Below, one piece after another: positions 26,270-35,474 of a stretch of 64,000 nt of DNA. The stretch covers positions 2,418,001 to 2,482,000 of the forward strand of contig NZ_CP159834.1 in NCBI RefSeq assembly GCF_047730165.1, written 5' to 3'. The notes beneath the pieces were generated by a model. That model searched no databases, had not been told where the DNA came from, and saw only the letters and a list, made by a program, of their open reading frames with translations. The position numbers were made by a program, and so were the translations under genes. How positions within the stretch are numbered: the first letter of the stretch is position 1; the number at the start of each line of letters is the position of its first letter. Origin of the DNA: Patiriisocius sp047730165. GTDB lineage: Bacteria; Bacteroidota; Bacteroidia; Flavobacteriales; Flavobacteriaceae.

Positions 26270-26634
26270 AGATTATTGGTTGTGTTCGTGATTATGGAAA
26301 ACCACAAATGCAGACAAAAATAAGTAAAATAATAGACCTACGTTAGCAGGTTGTTTTTAAGATTTTAGACAGCTTCGGAAATACTTCTAATTTAAGATAG
26401 TAGCTTAAAACTAATGATTAAAGGCGCATACAGTAAAGAAGAGCAAAGAGGCAGAGCAAAAGACAAGGTAAAGACGATAAGAAAAAAAACATAATATAAC
26501 AATAGAATGATTACCCGAGGTAAGCTAAAAAATTCTTACTTCCTTTAGAAAAGCCTATGTTTCCCGAAGCACTCTGACCTTGCGCTTAAACCATTAACAG
26601 GTTTAAAAACAAAAGAATAATGAAACCTAATAAA
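26270..26634. other. Intergenic gap before lpxD
   Basis: About 365 bases without a supported gene. It contains one copy of the scattered palindrome at 26373-26384 and must carry the promoter of the lpx run, though I see no convincing TTG/TAnnTTTG pair. Confidence 0.6.
26373..26384 (-). repeat. Scattered palindrome, intergenic copy CTTCGGAAATAC
   Basis: Reverse-complement form GTATTTCCGAAG in the gap upstream of lpxD. Confidence 0.5.
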
Positions 26635-27867
26635 CTAAGCCCCCACCCCTTTAGGATAACAAAAATAATGCTTCACCACCCTTTTTGACAAGGCTTCAAT
26701 ATTTAGTTGGTCACTCGCTTTTGCTACATCTATTACTTTGCCTTTTTTAGTGAGAATATTTATCGTGTCGTGCACCATATCATACGCTTGATTGGTCATA
26801 CTTCCTGTAAACACAAAAAAAGAAGCCTCTTCTTCAGTTAAGGAATACTTCGCCATCACCTGCTTTTTCTTTTCTGTAACTCTCTCGATTGAAATAGGAT
26901 TTTTCTTAACTTTAATTTTTAGAAGTGATCTATTAAGTAGCATGTTTGAAAGTTCTGACAAGACAAAATCCTCGTGAGAAGACCAAAACTTCATTGCCGA
27001 AATAATATCTGTGTCATCCAACTTAGCAAAGATCTCTAAGACTTCTGTGTTAAATTTTTCTTTAGTAATCTTATGTTGCAAGAAGTACTGTAATGCATCG
27101 CTGCAGCGCAAAGTGACTCCTTCACCAGACAGTTCTTTCGCACGTTTAAGCATTCTTAGTAAAAGGTTTTCTGCAACAAAACCAGTCTTGTGCAAGTACA
27201 CTTGCCAATACATTAATCTTCTGGCGACAATAAATTTTTCAACAGAATAAATCCCTTTTTCTTCAACAACAAGTTTATCATCCTTTACTTGGAGCATAGC
27301 AATTAATCGCTCGCTATTAACAGCTCCTTCTGTCACTCCCGTGTAAAAACTATCGCGTCTTAAATAATCTAAACGATCCATATCCAGCTGACTGCTTATC
27401 AGTTGATGAAGAAACTTTCTAGAATATTCGTTTTTAAAAATGGATATCGCTAGAGATAATTTGTTTAACATTTCAGCATTAAGGGCCTCCATAAAGTATA
27501 AAGAAATATCCTCGTGGCTAATGCTATTTACAATGCTGTGCTCCATTGCATGAGAAAAAGGACCGTGACCTATATCGTGTAAAAGTATACCTATATATAA
27601 AGCATCTGCTTCTTCATCATTAATCGCTACACCTTTAGAACGAAGTACCTGCACTGCTTTTTGCATTAAAAACATTGCGCCCAGCGTGTGATGAAAACGC
27701 GTATGATGCGCTCCCGGAAATACCAGATAGCTCATTCCCATTTGCGAAATCCTTCGCAGCCGCTGAAAATAACGATGCTCAATTAAATTAAAAATGAGTT
27801 CGCTCGGGATAGTTATAAACCCATATATAGGGTCGTTAATTATCTTTAGCGTATTTTGTTGTTTCAA
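26635..27867 (-). CDS. HD-domain phosphohydrolase (dGTPase/SAMHD1-like)
   Basis: 410 residues. The N-terminal PIYGFITIPSELIFNLIEHR and FQRLRRISQMGMSYLVFPGA match the family; metal ligands are H in FHHTLGAMF, HD in GILLHDIGHGPFSHAMEHS at about 95-113, and D in SSQLDMDRLDYLRRDSFYTG at about 165-185. The rest is helical. It probably hydrolyses nucleotides, but substrate and allosteric control cannot be read. It lies immediately upstream of lpxD in the same orientation, a conserved Bacteroidota arrangement, and is divergent from porX. Confidence 0.93.
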   Translation of the reverse strand: MKQQNTLKIINDPIYGFITIPSELIFNLIEHRYFQRLRRISQMGMSYLVFPGAHHTRFHHTLGAMFLMQKAVQVLRSKGVAINDEEADALYIGILLHDIGHGPFSHAMEHSIVNSISHEDISLYFMEALNAEMLNKLSLAISIFKNEYSRKFLHQLISSQLDMDRLDYLRRDSFYTGVTEGAVNSERLIAMLQVKDDKLVVEEKGIYSVEKFIVARRLMYWQVYLHKTGFVAENLLLRMLKRAKELSGEGVTLRCSDALQYFLQHKITKEKFNTEVLEIFAKLDDTDIISAMKFWSSHEDFVLSELSNMLLNRSLLKIKVKKNPISIERVTEKKKQVMAKYSLTEEEASFFVFTGSMTNQAYDMVHDTINILTKKGKVIDVAKASDQLNIEALSKRVVKHYFCYPKGVGA

Positions 27868-28139
27868 GTTTTTAATTTTTTATTATAACTAAATGACTTT
27901 TGAAATACTTCAATATTATTTTTGAAGTTATAGATATGGATCATTTAGCTAACGATGATGATTCAATAAGATTTCAGAAGTAATTTTCCTATGCCAAAGC
28001 TCTGGACAATGTAAATATTTCTTCACAAATTATTTGGAATATTTAGTTCCTTCTGAAATGTTCTGACTAAAATACTAGTCTATTTTAATAGACACACTCC
28101 TATGCTAAAGCTATGGAGCATAAAGACAAAGATACATAT

Positions 28140-29690
28140 ATGAGTGAGATTAAAATTTTATGGGTAGACGACGAGATTGCATCATTAAAACCACACATTC
28201 TATTTCTAGAAAAGAAAAATTATAATGTAACTACCGCGCAAAGCGGAACAGAGGCACTTGAAATTATTGAGGATGAGACTTTTGACATTATATTCCTAGA
28301 CGAAAATATGCCAGGGCTTACCGGTCTCGAAACTTTAGCCGAAATTAAGGAAAAACGTGCCGAAATACCTGTGGTAATGATCACTAAAAGTGAGGAAGAA
28401 TATATCATGGAAGAGGCCATTGGATCTAAGATTGCAGATTATCTGATTAAACCAGTAAATCCAAATCAGATTTTATTGAGTTTAAAAAAGAATCTCGATC
28501 ACTCACGATTGATTTCGCAAAAGACGACTTCTAATTACCAACAAGAATTTAGAAAAATCGCAATGGATATGGCGATGATTAATACCTATGAAGGTTGGGT
28601 TGAACTTTATCAAAAGTTAGTTTATTGGGAGCTAGAGCTAGAAACGCTAGAAGACAGCGGTATGTTTGAGATTCTTGAATCTCAAAAAACAGAAGCGAAC
28701 AACCAGTTTTGTAAATTTATAGACAAGAACTATACTGATTGGTTTAATGGAGACCAAGATCCGCCCGTAATGTCTCACACGCTATTTAGAGACTGGATAA
28801 AACCACAATTGAGCCACAAACAACCTACCTTATTAGTGGTCGTTGATAATTTACGTTATGACCAGTGGAAAGCGTTTGAACCTTTCGTACAAAATGCCTA
28901 TAAAAAAACTGAAGAAAAACTGTTTTGCAGCATCCTGCCTACGGCTACTCAATATGCCAGAAATGCTATATTTTCTGGTTTAATGCCAAGTGACATGGAA
29001 AAGTTGCATCCTAACTACTGGCTAAACGATACCGAAGAAGGCGGCAAGAACATGTATGAAGACAAGTTTCTGGAAGCGCAGTTAAAAAGATTTGGGCTTG
29101 ATTATAAATGGAGCTATCATAAAATCTCCAGTTTAAAGCAAGGGAAGAAGCTTTCAGATAATTTTAAAAAACACAAAGATGATGACCTTGTGGCGGTAGT
29201 ATACAACTTTGTAGATATGTTGTCTCACTCTAAGACAGAAATGGAAGTGATTAAAGAATTAGCCTCTACAGATAAGTCGTATCGATCTTTAACACAAAGC
29301 TGGTTTAAGAATTCGCCATTGATGGAAATCATCCAACAGGCTAGTAAGCTCGGCTTTAAACTCATTATTACTACAGATCACGGTACAATAAACGTAAAGA
29401 ACCCGACTAAGATTATTGGAGATAGAAACACGAGTAGCAACTTACGATACAAAACAGGTCGCAGTCTTACCTATGAAGATAAAGATGTGCTTGCAGCAAA
29501 AGATCCTAAAAGCATACACCTACCTACTATTAATATGAGTAGTAGCTTTGTATTTGCAAAAGGAGACCTCTTCTTTGCGTATCCTAATAACTATAACCAT
29601 TATGTAAGTTACTATAGAAACACGTACCAACACGGAGGTGTCTCTCTTGAAGAGATGATTATCCCGTTTTGTGTCCTAACTCCAAGGTAG
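28140..29690 (+). CDS. porX: Type IX secretion response regulator with PglZ domain (PorX)
   Basis: 516 residues from the ATG at 28140 (MSEIKILWVDDE), preferred over the upstream ATG at 28113 because PorX proteins start there. Residues 1-125 form a receiver domain with acidic residues D10/D11, phosphorylation site D54 in IIFLDENMPG, and Lys in MITKSEEE. After a helical linker comes a PglZ domain at about 210-500, with VVVDNLRYDQWKAFEPF, YNFVDMLSHSKTEME and IITTDHGTINV, an alkaline-phosphatase-type metal site. PorX with PorY controls type IX secretion genes and has been reported to cleave oligonucleotides. It fits the two secreted proteins with type IX sorting tails in this window. Confidence 0.95.
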   Translation: MSEIKILWVDDEIASLKPHILFLEKKNYNVTTAQSGTEALEIIEDETFDIIFLDENMPGLTGLETLAEIKEKRAEIPVVMITKSEEEYIMEEAIGSKIADYLIKPVNPNQILLSLKKNLDHSRLISQKTTSNYQQEFRKIAMDMAMINTYEGWVELYQKLVYWELELETLEDSGMFEILESQKTEANNQFCKFIDKNYTDWFNGDQDPPVMSHTLFRDWIKPQLSHKQPTLLVVVDNLRYDQWKAFEPFVQNAYKKTEEKLFCSILPTATQYARNAIFSGLMPSDMEKLHPNYWLNDTEEGGKNMYEDKFLEAQLKRFGLDYKWSYHKISSLKQGKKLSDNFKKHKDDDLVAVVYNFVDMLSHSKTEMEVIKELASTDKSYRSLTQSWFKNSPLMEIIQQASKLGFKLIITTDHGTINVKNPTKIIGDRNTSSNLRYKTGRSLTYEDKDVLAAKDPKSIHLPTINMSSSFVFAKGDLFFAYPNNYNHYVSYYRNTYQHGGVSLEEMIIPFCVLTPR

Positions 29691-29779
29691 CTTGTAAGAA
29701 GATTCTCTATACGTGCGTTTTATCGAGTAAAAATATAACTATATCGAGTTTTTTGTTATATTTGGAGCATAAAGAAATA

Positions 29780-30193
29780 ATGAAACAGACCTTTACCATA
29801 CAAGAGTTACCTCAAGTAGCTGCGTTAATACTCAAAGGCGCCTCCACTAAAAACTTGCTATTCTATGGTGAGATGGGTGTAGGGAAAACGACATTAATTA
29901 AGCAATTAGCCATAGAATTAAACGTAAAAGATACCATAGGTAGTCCTTCATTCTCAATTGTGAATGAATATAAAGCAGCGGATGATATTATATATCATTT
30001 TGATTTTTATAGAATTGAAGATAAAATAGAAGCTTTAGATATTGGTGTTGAAGAATATTTTTACTCAGGTCACTGGAATTTTATAGAGTGGCCAGAAAAA
30101 ATAGAGGGATTACTACCTGAAAATGCAGATAAATTATATTTAACCAACAACAACAACGGAAGTAGAACTATAAAAATGATCCCCACTAAATGA
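29780..30193 (+). CDS. tsaE: tRNA threonylcarbamoyladenosine biosynthesis ATPase TsaE
   Basis: 137 residues from the ATG at 29780 (MKQTFTIQELPQVAALILKG); the longer frame to 29669 overlaps porX and lacks homology. P-loop GEMGVGKT at 30-37, then GSPSFSIVNEYKAADDIIYH with HFDFYRI, and FIEWPEKI near 107, all typical. It is the small ATPase that drives t6A modification with TsaB and TsaD at position 37 of ANN-decoding tRNAs. It follows porX at about 90 bases, a conserved pairing in Bacteroidota. Confidence 0.95.
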   Translation: MKQTFTIQELPQVAALILKGASTKNLLFYGEMGVGKTTLIKQLAIELNVKDTIGSPSFSIVNEYKAADDIIYHFDFYRIEDKIEALDIGVEEYFYSGHWNFIEWPEKIEGLLPENADKLYLTNNNNGSRTIKMIPTK

Positions 30194-30371
30194 AATAATC
30201 GATGAAATGCATTTAATTAGGTTTAATTGATAAATATTCAAGGAAACTTAAAAATTATTGTCATATCCTTACAAAAAAGACCAACTAGTAAATATACGGC
30301 AATGATAATTTCAATACTTGTGTGATATTGTGTTAGGTTTGTACTATTAACCTCACAAAATCAAAAATATT

Positions 30372-30518
30372 ATGAAATTATTTAAATCAGTTTTTATCGT
30401 AGCAATTTTTAGTATGGGTCTTTTTGCGTCTTGTACGCCTGAAAGTATAACAGATGATCAAACAGAACAACAAATCGACCTTAAAAAGCTCAACGTCCAG
30501 CCCCCAGCTAACGGATAA
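30372..30518 (+). CDS. Small lipoprotein, 48 residues
   Basis: ATG at 30372 opens MKLFKSVFIVAIFSMGLFAS followed by lipobox Cys at residue 21 and a short acidic/Gln-rich tail (TPESITDDQTEQQIDLKK, then LNVQPPANG). It is similar in design to the tiny lipoproteins often seen in Flavobacteriaceae genomes. A TAGGTTTG element at 30334-30341 may be its -7 box. Its last 65 bases overlap the next gene in another frame, so translation of the two is likely coupled. Confidence 0.75.
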   Translation: MKLFKSVFIVAIFSMGLFASCTPESITDDQTEQQIDLKKLNVQPPANG

Positions 30519-30990
30519 GAAGAGTTTAGTTTTAGGCGGTGTAATCGTATTATTAATTGCGCTTAGCCCTATACTATTTTATTCATATGAAAGTTTTCCA
30601 ACGTCTAGCGTCTGGAAAACTTTCTTTTTTGAAATAGAAACCTCATATGGGTCTTGGTATCTATATGCTTGGTATTTAGCAGGAAAAGCCATCCCTGTAT
30701 ACCTATTATTGATTTGGTTTTTCACTTGTAAACATTGGTGGCACTGGATAATTCTTGTTCCATTGGCGATGTATTCTTTTCAACTTTGGTCCCTTTGCTT
30801 AGAAAATTCTAATCAGGATTCTCTAGAGATCATTTATATATTACCCCTTATGGCGGTAATCATTCCATTTGTATATTTAATTAGAGCGAAACTATTTAAC
30901 AGTGTTCGCGGTGATAATCTTCAATCTTTTGAAGAAGAATTAGGTCAAAAGCGTACGCTTTGGGGTCAGATTAAAGATTTATTTAGTTAA
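30454..30990 (+). CDS. Four-helix membrane protein, unknown function
   Basis: 178 residues starting at the ATG 30454, which lies inside the small lipoprotein gene. After a polar N-terminus (MIKQNNKSTLKSSTSSPQLT) come helices at about 25-42, 65-85, 88-110 and 122-142, with an unusual aromatic WWHWIILVPLAMY segment, and a cytoplasmic tail (FEEELGQKRTLWGQIKDLFS). No known family. A later start near the first helix cannot be excluded. Overlap with the lipoprotein points to coexpression. Its 3' end overlaps the end of the convergent AraC relic by 12 bases. Confidence 0.75.
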   Translation: MIKQNNKSTLKSSTSSPQLTDKKSLVLGGVIVLLIALSPILFYSYESFPTSSVWKTFFFEIETSYGSWYLYAWYLAGKAIPVYLLLIWFFTCKHWWHWIILVPLAMYSFQLWSLCLENSNQDSLEIIYILPLMAVIIPFVYLIRAKLFNSVRGDNLQSFEEELGQKRTLWGQIKDLFS

Positions 30991-31665
30991 GCTTCTTACT
31001 TTTACTAATTGCTTTACAAAGTACGATGGGTATAGTCCTGTGGTTTTTTTTAAATCTCTTGTAAACGAACTTGCGCTATTGAAAACACATTCCTTCGCAA
31101 TCGCTTTAATGGAGTATTTTCCAAACTTTTGATTCGTTCTTAATTCATCAAGTGTAAAATTAATTATTCTTGACAAATAGTTTGGATTTGTGTTTAAATC
31201 GTGAGCTAATTGACTCAGTCTCAATTTAGCGGGTAATAAACTTTTTTTACACTCAAAGCAATCCAACTTTTCTAAAATATCTTCAATAATTTCTGGTGAA
31301 ATAGTAGCTATCACTCGATTGGCACTAATCTCCACTATGCTTCCTTCTGCAGAATAAAATTGTTTGCTAGTAATCTTTTTATAACGTTTTATCAAAATAA
31401 TATTTTCGGAATAAAATACAACTGCTAATAGAAAGATGTATATCAAACTTAAAATTGGCCAGAAGTTTTTAGTTTGATACAACTTATTCTCTTGGTTGAG
31501 CCTGGAAATCACTTCGTCTTTATCACTCAGTAACTTTGGAGTCTCAAAGTTTTTAAGAATTAATGGTTCTATTATTTTCGATTGATAAGGAAGATTACCT
31601 GACTCTCTAGAGACTGCGCAGGCCTGTATTAATGGATCATTACCATAATCTCTAATGTTTTTAAG
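30979..31665 (-). pseudogene. Decayed AraC-family regulator with TPR/membrane N-terminus
   Basis: One open frame from about 31665 to 30979 with no usable start except an internal GTG at 31512. It reads as the membrane-proximal end of a TPR domain (DYGNDPLIQACAVSRESG), a membrane helix (FWPILSLIYIFLLAVVFYSE), a linker, and a helix-turn-helix tail (LAHDLNTNPNYLSRIINF, then TLDELRTNQKFGKYSIKAIA and SSFTRDLKKTTGLYPSYFVK). In intact members about 25 residues separate YLSRIIN and the LRxxYA segment; here they are missing, so the first helix-turn-helix is fused to the second. Loss of the 5' end plus this internal deletion make it non-functional. Confidence 0.7.
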
Positions 31666-31902
31666 TCATCAACCCGTTAATAAACAACCCAAAGTCGGGT
31701 AAGTAATATGCTTAATGTTTTTAGTTAGATTCGCTATCAAGTGAGCATATATAACATAAGTAACTAGAAATTGAATTTTCTCGAACCTATTAAAACCGAG
31801 GGTCATCATTATTCTGTCATATTTATTCCCTTCTCTATTATAAAAATATTGAGTAACTATTACGGCATTAATTCTAGGTATTAGTTAGTGCGCAGTAATA
31901 CT

Positions 31903-32109
31903 CTAAAAACCCCTCAACCCTCTTGTTCTCCAATTTCTCTTGATTAATGACTTGCGCACCCACAACAGGAAAAAAAGTAAAACAATAAATAAAAATGGAT
32001 AATTAACCCAGCTTTGAGTGGCAGAATACAACATGTCTTGATCTAGGGAATCTCTTAAAAGCTTAATCATTAACAAACTCATAACAGTTGTATCTCTCGT
32101 GAAAAACAA
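31903..32109 (-). pseudogene. Short membrane-peptide frame, probably a relic
   Basis: A 68-codon frame with one strong membrane helix (NYPFLFIVLLFFLLWVRK) and a basic tail (SLIKRNWRTRGLRGF). The first ten residues are out of character, and no family is recognised. It is surrounded by decayed genes, so I read it as the C-terminal remnant of a membrane protein; a genuine small protein is possible. Confidence 0.3.
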
Positions 32110-32188
32110 GAAAACCGCTGTTAGATAGATGCTTTGTTATACACTTAAATTCCTCTGTTTTATAAGACAACGAATTAATACATCTCTA

Positions 32189-32334
32189 ATGATATTCAAA
32201 AAAGGCTTAGCCTTAGTTATCTTGTTTATGTTATTATTTTTCACATTCTTAAATAAGGCCTATCCATAGGTGAAAACATCACAAATATTAAAGTGGTTAC
32301 AGAGCTAGGCAATCCCAATCTTGAACATAACTAA
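32189..32334 (+). pseudogene. Broken gene for a small secreted or membrane-anchored protein
   Basis: ATG at 32189 gives MIFKKGLALVILFMLLFFTF then LNKAYP and TAG. In another frame, beginning within the same bases, the text continues LSIGENITNIKVVTELGNPN and LEHN before TAA at 32332. Shifting frame near 32255-32262 joins a signal anchor to a plausible polar domain. It suggests one frameshift plus a 3' truncation. Confidence 0.35.
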
Positions 32335-32546
32335 CTCACAAAGCACATAGTTTAAAGATGGAGAGCAACCTTTTCCCCTCCCAGTTCATACATCTCTATA
32401 TTAATTTGAGAAAAGCACATAAGTTGCAACCGCTATTCTTAGACTATGACCTAAAAATTGAAGTGAAAAACTTAATATTTCACTCTAAATAGTCTTTCAA
32501 AAAGTTAAATTAATAATGTAACTTAGTGCGACCAACTTAAGCCATC

Positions 32547-33746
32547 ATGTCAAACTCTAATACACCATTTACTAAAGAACAATTGATCCCTCAAGAAGAA
32601 AAACTGGAAGTCGCAAAACAGAAAGGCGAACTCTTTATAGGACTTCCTAAAGAAACCTATTTTCAAGAAAAACGTATTTGTTTAACGCCAGACGCCGTGG
32701 GTGCCATCGTTGCAAATGGTCATAAAGTATTAGTCGAAAAAGGGGCTGGTGAAGAAGCAGGATTTAGTGACAGAGATTATAGCGAGGCTGGAGCTATGAT
32801 AACAAATGATGCTAAGAAAGTTTTTGGTTGCCCAATACTCTTAAAAGTCGAACCTCCGACTATTGAAGAACTTGATATGATCAATCCAAAAACGGTTTTG
32901 ATCTCTGCACTCCAACTAAAAACAAGACAAGCCAAATATTTTGAACTCCTCGCCAAGAAAAAAATTACTGCAGTAGGTTTTGAATTTATTAAGGATGAAG
33001 ATGGCAGTTACCCTGCTGTCAAGGCACTCAGCGAAATCGCCGGCACAGCTTCTGTACTTATCGCTTCGGAGTTAATGGTCAATGCAAAAAAAGGAAATGG
33101 ATTATTGTTCGGTAATATTTCTGGCGTACCACCGGTAGAAGTTGTCGTGATTGGCGCAGGGACAGTAGGTCAATTTGCAGTTCGTTCTGCCTTAGGTCTT
33201 GGGGCCAACGTAAAAGTATTTGATAGTTCCATTACTAAACTGCGTAAGTTGCAGACTAATGTAGGGCGCACACTATACACTTCGACCATGCAGCCCAAAA
33301 ACCTGATGAAAGCCTTGCGGCGCTGTGATGTTGCTATTGGTGCGGTACGAGGGAATAACCGCTCCCCTATTATTGTGACTACAACAATGGTGGAGCATAT
33401 GAAAAAAGGCGCGGTGATTATCGACGTAAGTGTTGATATGGGTGGCTGTTTTGAAACAACAGAGATGACTACGCACGACCAACCAACACAGATTAAAAAC
33501 GGCGTGATACATTATGGAGTACCAAATATTCCTGCACGATACCCTAAGACCGCTTCAATTTCTATAAGCAATATATTTACGCCATATTTATTAGATATTG
33601 CAGAAAATGGTGGGCTCGAACAGGCGATTCGTTTTGATCCAGGCTTAAAAAACGGTCTTTACTATTATCGAGGGATTCTTACTAATAAAGCAGTAGCCAG
33701 TTGGTTTGATCTTCCATATAGTGATCTTAATCTTCTAATGTTTTAA
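32547..33746 (+). CDS. ald: Alanine dehydrogenase
   Basis: 399 residues. N-terminal substrate domain with FIGLPKETYFQEKRICLTPD at about 28-48 and the FLVKVEPP-like segment LLKVEPPTIEEL; Rossmann NAD-binding domain with VIGAGTVGQFAVRSALGLGA at about 196-216, and the C-terminal HYGVPNIPARYPKTASISIS at about 322-341. It oxidises L-alanine to pyruvate plus ammonia with NAD. The same fold is used by the transhydrogenase alpha subunit; the absence of the extra C-terminal membrane helices and the flavobacterial neighbourhood favour ald. The DUF4258 gene follows at about 50 bases. Confidence 0.88.
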   Translation: MSNSNTPFTKEQLIPQEEKLEVAKQKGELFIGLPKETYFQEKRICLTPDAVGAIVANGHKVLVEKGAGEEAGFSDRDYSEAGAMITNDAKKVFGCPILLKVEPPTIEELDMINPKTVLISALQLKTRQAKYFELLAKKKITAVGFEFIKDEDGSYPAVKALSEIAGTASVLIASELMVNAKKGNGLLFGNISGVPPVEVVVIGAGTVGQFAVRSALGLGANVKVFDSSITKLRKLQTNVGRTLYTSTMQPKNLMKALRRCDVAIGAVRGNNRSPIIVTTTMVEHMKKGAVIIDVSVDMGGCFETTEMTTHDQPTQIKNGVIHYGVPNIPARYPKTASISISNIFTPYLLDIAENGGLEQAIRFDPGLKNGLYYYRGILTNKAVASWFDLPYSDLNLLMF

Positions 33747-33794
33747 TAGGTTTTACGCCAGTCCTATTTTATCTTTACAATCTTATATTTTTAT

Positions 33795-34169
33795 ATGCGC
33801 ATTAGACAACGATTTGTATTTTATGGAATAGGTTTTATTATTGGACTTATCCTTTTATTTTTCTTTTTAGGGGGAAAACGCACATCTTGCGATTATGGTC
33901 CTAATTCTAGGGTATTAAAAAATATACGAATCAAAGAACGTGTTTTTTCTGAAACAACTATACAGAAATTAACGAGTCACCAATTAGATACATCCTCAAT
34001 AAGCACCTTATTGCGAAAAGGAAACGTCTTGTTTAGCGAAAGCACTAGGGGTTTAGATTCTTGTAAAGTGTACATTATCCAAGGTACATCGATGAAGAAA
34101 GAATTGAAAATGACGGTGAAGAATTGTGACTCCATCGCTACAGTGCAGCGTGTAGAAGTTATATATTAA
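33795..34169 (+). CDS. DUF4258-type anchored protein
   Basis: 124 residues with an N-terminal membrane anchor (FVFYGIGFIIGLILLFFFLG) and a soluble domain whose Cys and strands (TSCDYGPNSRVLKNIRIKER, then GLDSCKVYIIQGTSMKKELK) match the DUF4258 pattern found next to alanine dehydrogenase in flavobacteria. Function unknown. Same orientation as ald, so probably cotranscribed. Confidence 0.75.
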   Translation: MRIRQRFVFYGIGFIIGLILLFFFLGGKRTSCDYGPNSRVLKNIRIKERVFSETTIQKLTSHQLDTSSISTLLRKGNVLFSESTRGLDSCKVYIIQGTSMKKELKMTVKNCDSIATVQRVEVIY

Positions 34170-34232
34170 GCTTATTCTTCTGTATAAAGCGCTATCATTC
34201 TAATAGCGAAACTATTAAATAGCTAAAAAAAA

Positions 34233-35405
34233 TTACACCTTTCTTCGAGCTTTTTCTCTTTTTATCAAAGTCAACTCACGACTGGTCTGCCCAGCTACCG
34301 AAGTGTTTTCCTCTGCTCGTCTTATAAGATAGGGCATCACATCTTTTACAGGACCAAATGGGATATACTTAGCGACATTGTAACCCTCTGAGGCGAGATT
34401 AAAGCTAATGTTGTCACTCATACCATAAAGTTGTCCAAACCATATTCTAGTATCAGTTTTAAGAATAGATTTGGCATCCATAATTTCTAAAGCCAAATAA
34501 TTACTGTGTTCATTGTGGGTTCCTACAAACAAACTAATATCATCTAGGTTGTCCATAATATATTTCATCACAGCATTAAAATTATCATCTGTAGCAGTTT
34601 TGCTATCGCAGATAGGGGTTGGATATCCTTTATCTTCAGCGCGGTCGTTCTCTTTTTCCATGTAAGCACCACGCACCACTTTAAACCCTAATTTATAACC
34701 TCCCGCTTTTGCTTTTGCGTGCTGCTCTTTTAAATAATCCAATCTATCCCACCTATAGCATTGCAGGGTGTTATAAACAACAGGTTTATCTGTATTATAC
34801 TTTATCATCATATGCTCGCATAGCTCATCTGCTGCATCTTGCATCCACGACTCTTCGCCATCTATTAATAAAGCGATGTCACATTCTTTAGCTATCTCAC
34901 AAACCTTAGTGTAACGGGCTTTAATTTGTTTCCACTCCTCTTCTTCTACTTCTGTCAAGGCTTCATTTTCTGTCAATTTTTGCCAGATTTTAAACTTTCC
35001 GAAACCAGTAGGTTTAAAGACTGAAAATGGCATAGCCGATTTATTTTTGGCAAAGCGGGTGAGCTCTATCACTTTTTCCATGGTAGCATTAAACTGTGCC
35101 TCCTCTGCTTTCCCTTCTACTGAGTAATCTAGCACAGAATAAACCCCAGCGTCAAATAAACTCTCAACAGTCGAGATACAATCTTTCTCACTAACACCGC
35201 CACAAAAATGGTCAAATACCGTAGACCGTATTAAGCCTTCCACGGGCAAACTCATATTAAGCGCAAACTTTGTTGCAGCAGTTCCTATACGAACTAAGGG
35301 TTCTTTGCTTATCATTTTAAATAAAAAGAAAGCGCGCTCGAGTTCACTATCGCTCTTTAAGGCGAAAGCGGTTTGGGTATTATCAAAAATAGAATTTACG
35401 ATCAT
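34233..35405 (-). CDS. Proline dehydrogenase
   Basis: 390 residues from the ATG at 35405 (MIVNSIFDNTQTAFALKSDS). It is the FAD-dependent enzyme that oxidises proline to pyrroline-5-carboxylate, as a monofunctional protein. Barrel motifs are clear: LLIDGEESWMQDAADEL at about 180-196, KLGFKVVRGAYMEKENDRAE at about 235-255, and the C-terminal LIRRAEENTSVAGQTSRELT with the RRxxEN signature at about 360-375. It would feed glutamate metabolism; the P5C dehydrogenase is not in this window. It faces aroB divergently, with 69 bases between starts. Confidence 0.94.
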   Translation of the reverse strand: MIVNSIFDNTQTAFALKSDSELERAFFLFKMISKEPLVRIGTAATKFALNMSLPVEGLIRSTVFDHFCGGVSEKDCISTVESLFDAGVYSVLDYSVEGKAEEAQFNATMEKVIELTRFAKNKSAMPFSVFKPTGFGKFKIWQKLTENEALTEVEEEEWKQIKARYTKVCEIAKECDIALLIDGEESWMQDAADELCEHMMIKYNTDKPVVYNTLQCYRWDRLDYLKEQHAKAKAGGYKLGFKVVRGAYMEKENDRAEDKGYPTPICDSKTATDDNFNAVMKYIMDNLDDISLFVGTHNEHSNYLALEIMDAKSILKTDTRIWFGQLYGMSDNISFNLASEGYNVAKYIPFGPVKDVMPYLIRRAEENTSVAGQTSRELTLIKREKARRKV

Positions 35406-35474
35406 GTTAGTCAGATATAAATACAAATATAGTTAGATTTGAAAAGTAAAAGGCAATAGTGATTTACGATTTAT

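Larger units (their letters stand above)
31666..32546. other. Gene-poor region with coding relics
   Basis: About 880 bases between the AraC relic and ald. It holds two dubious stretches described separately (31903-32109 minus and 32189-32334 plus) and otherwise nothing I can support. The region upstream of ald must contain its promoter. Confidence 0.6.
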
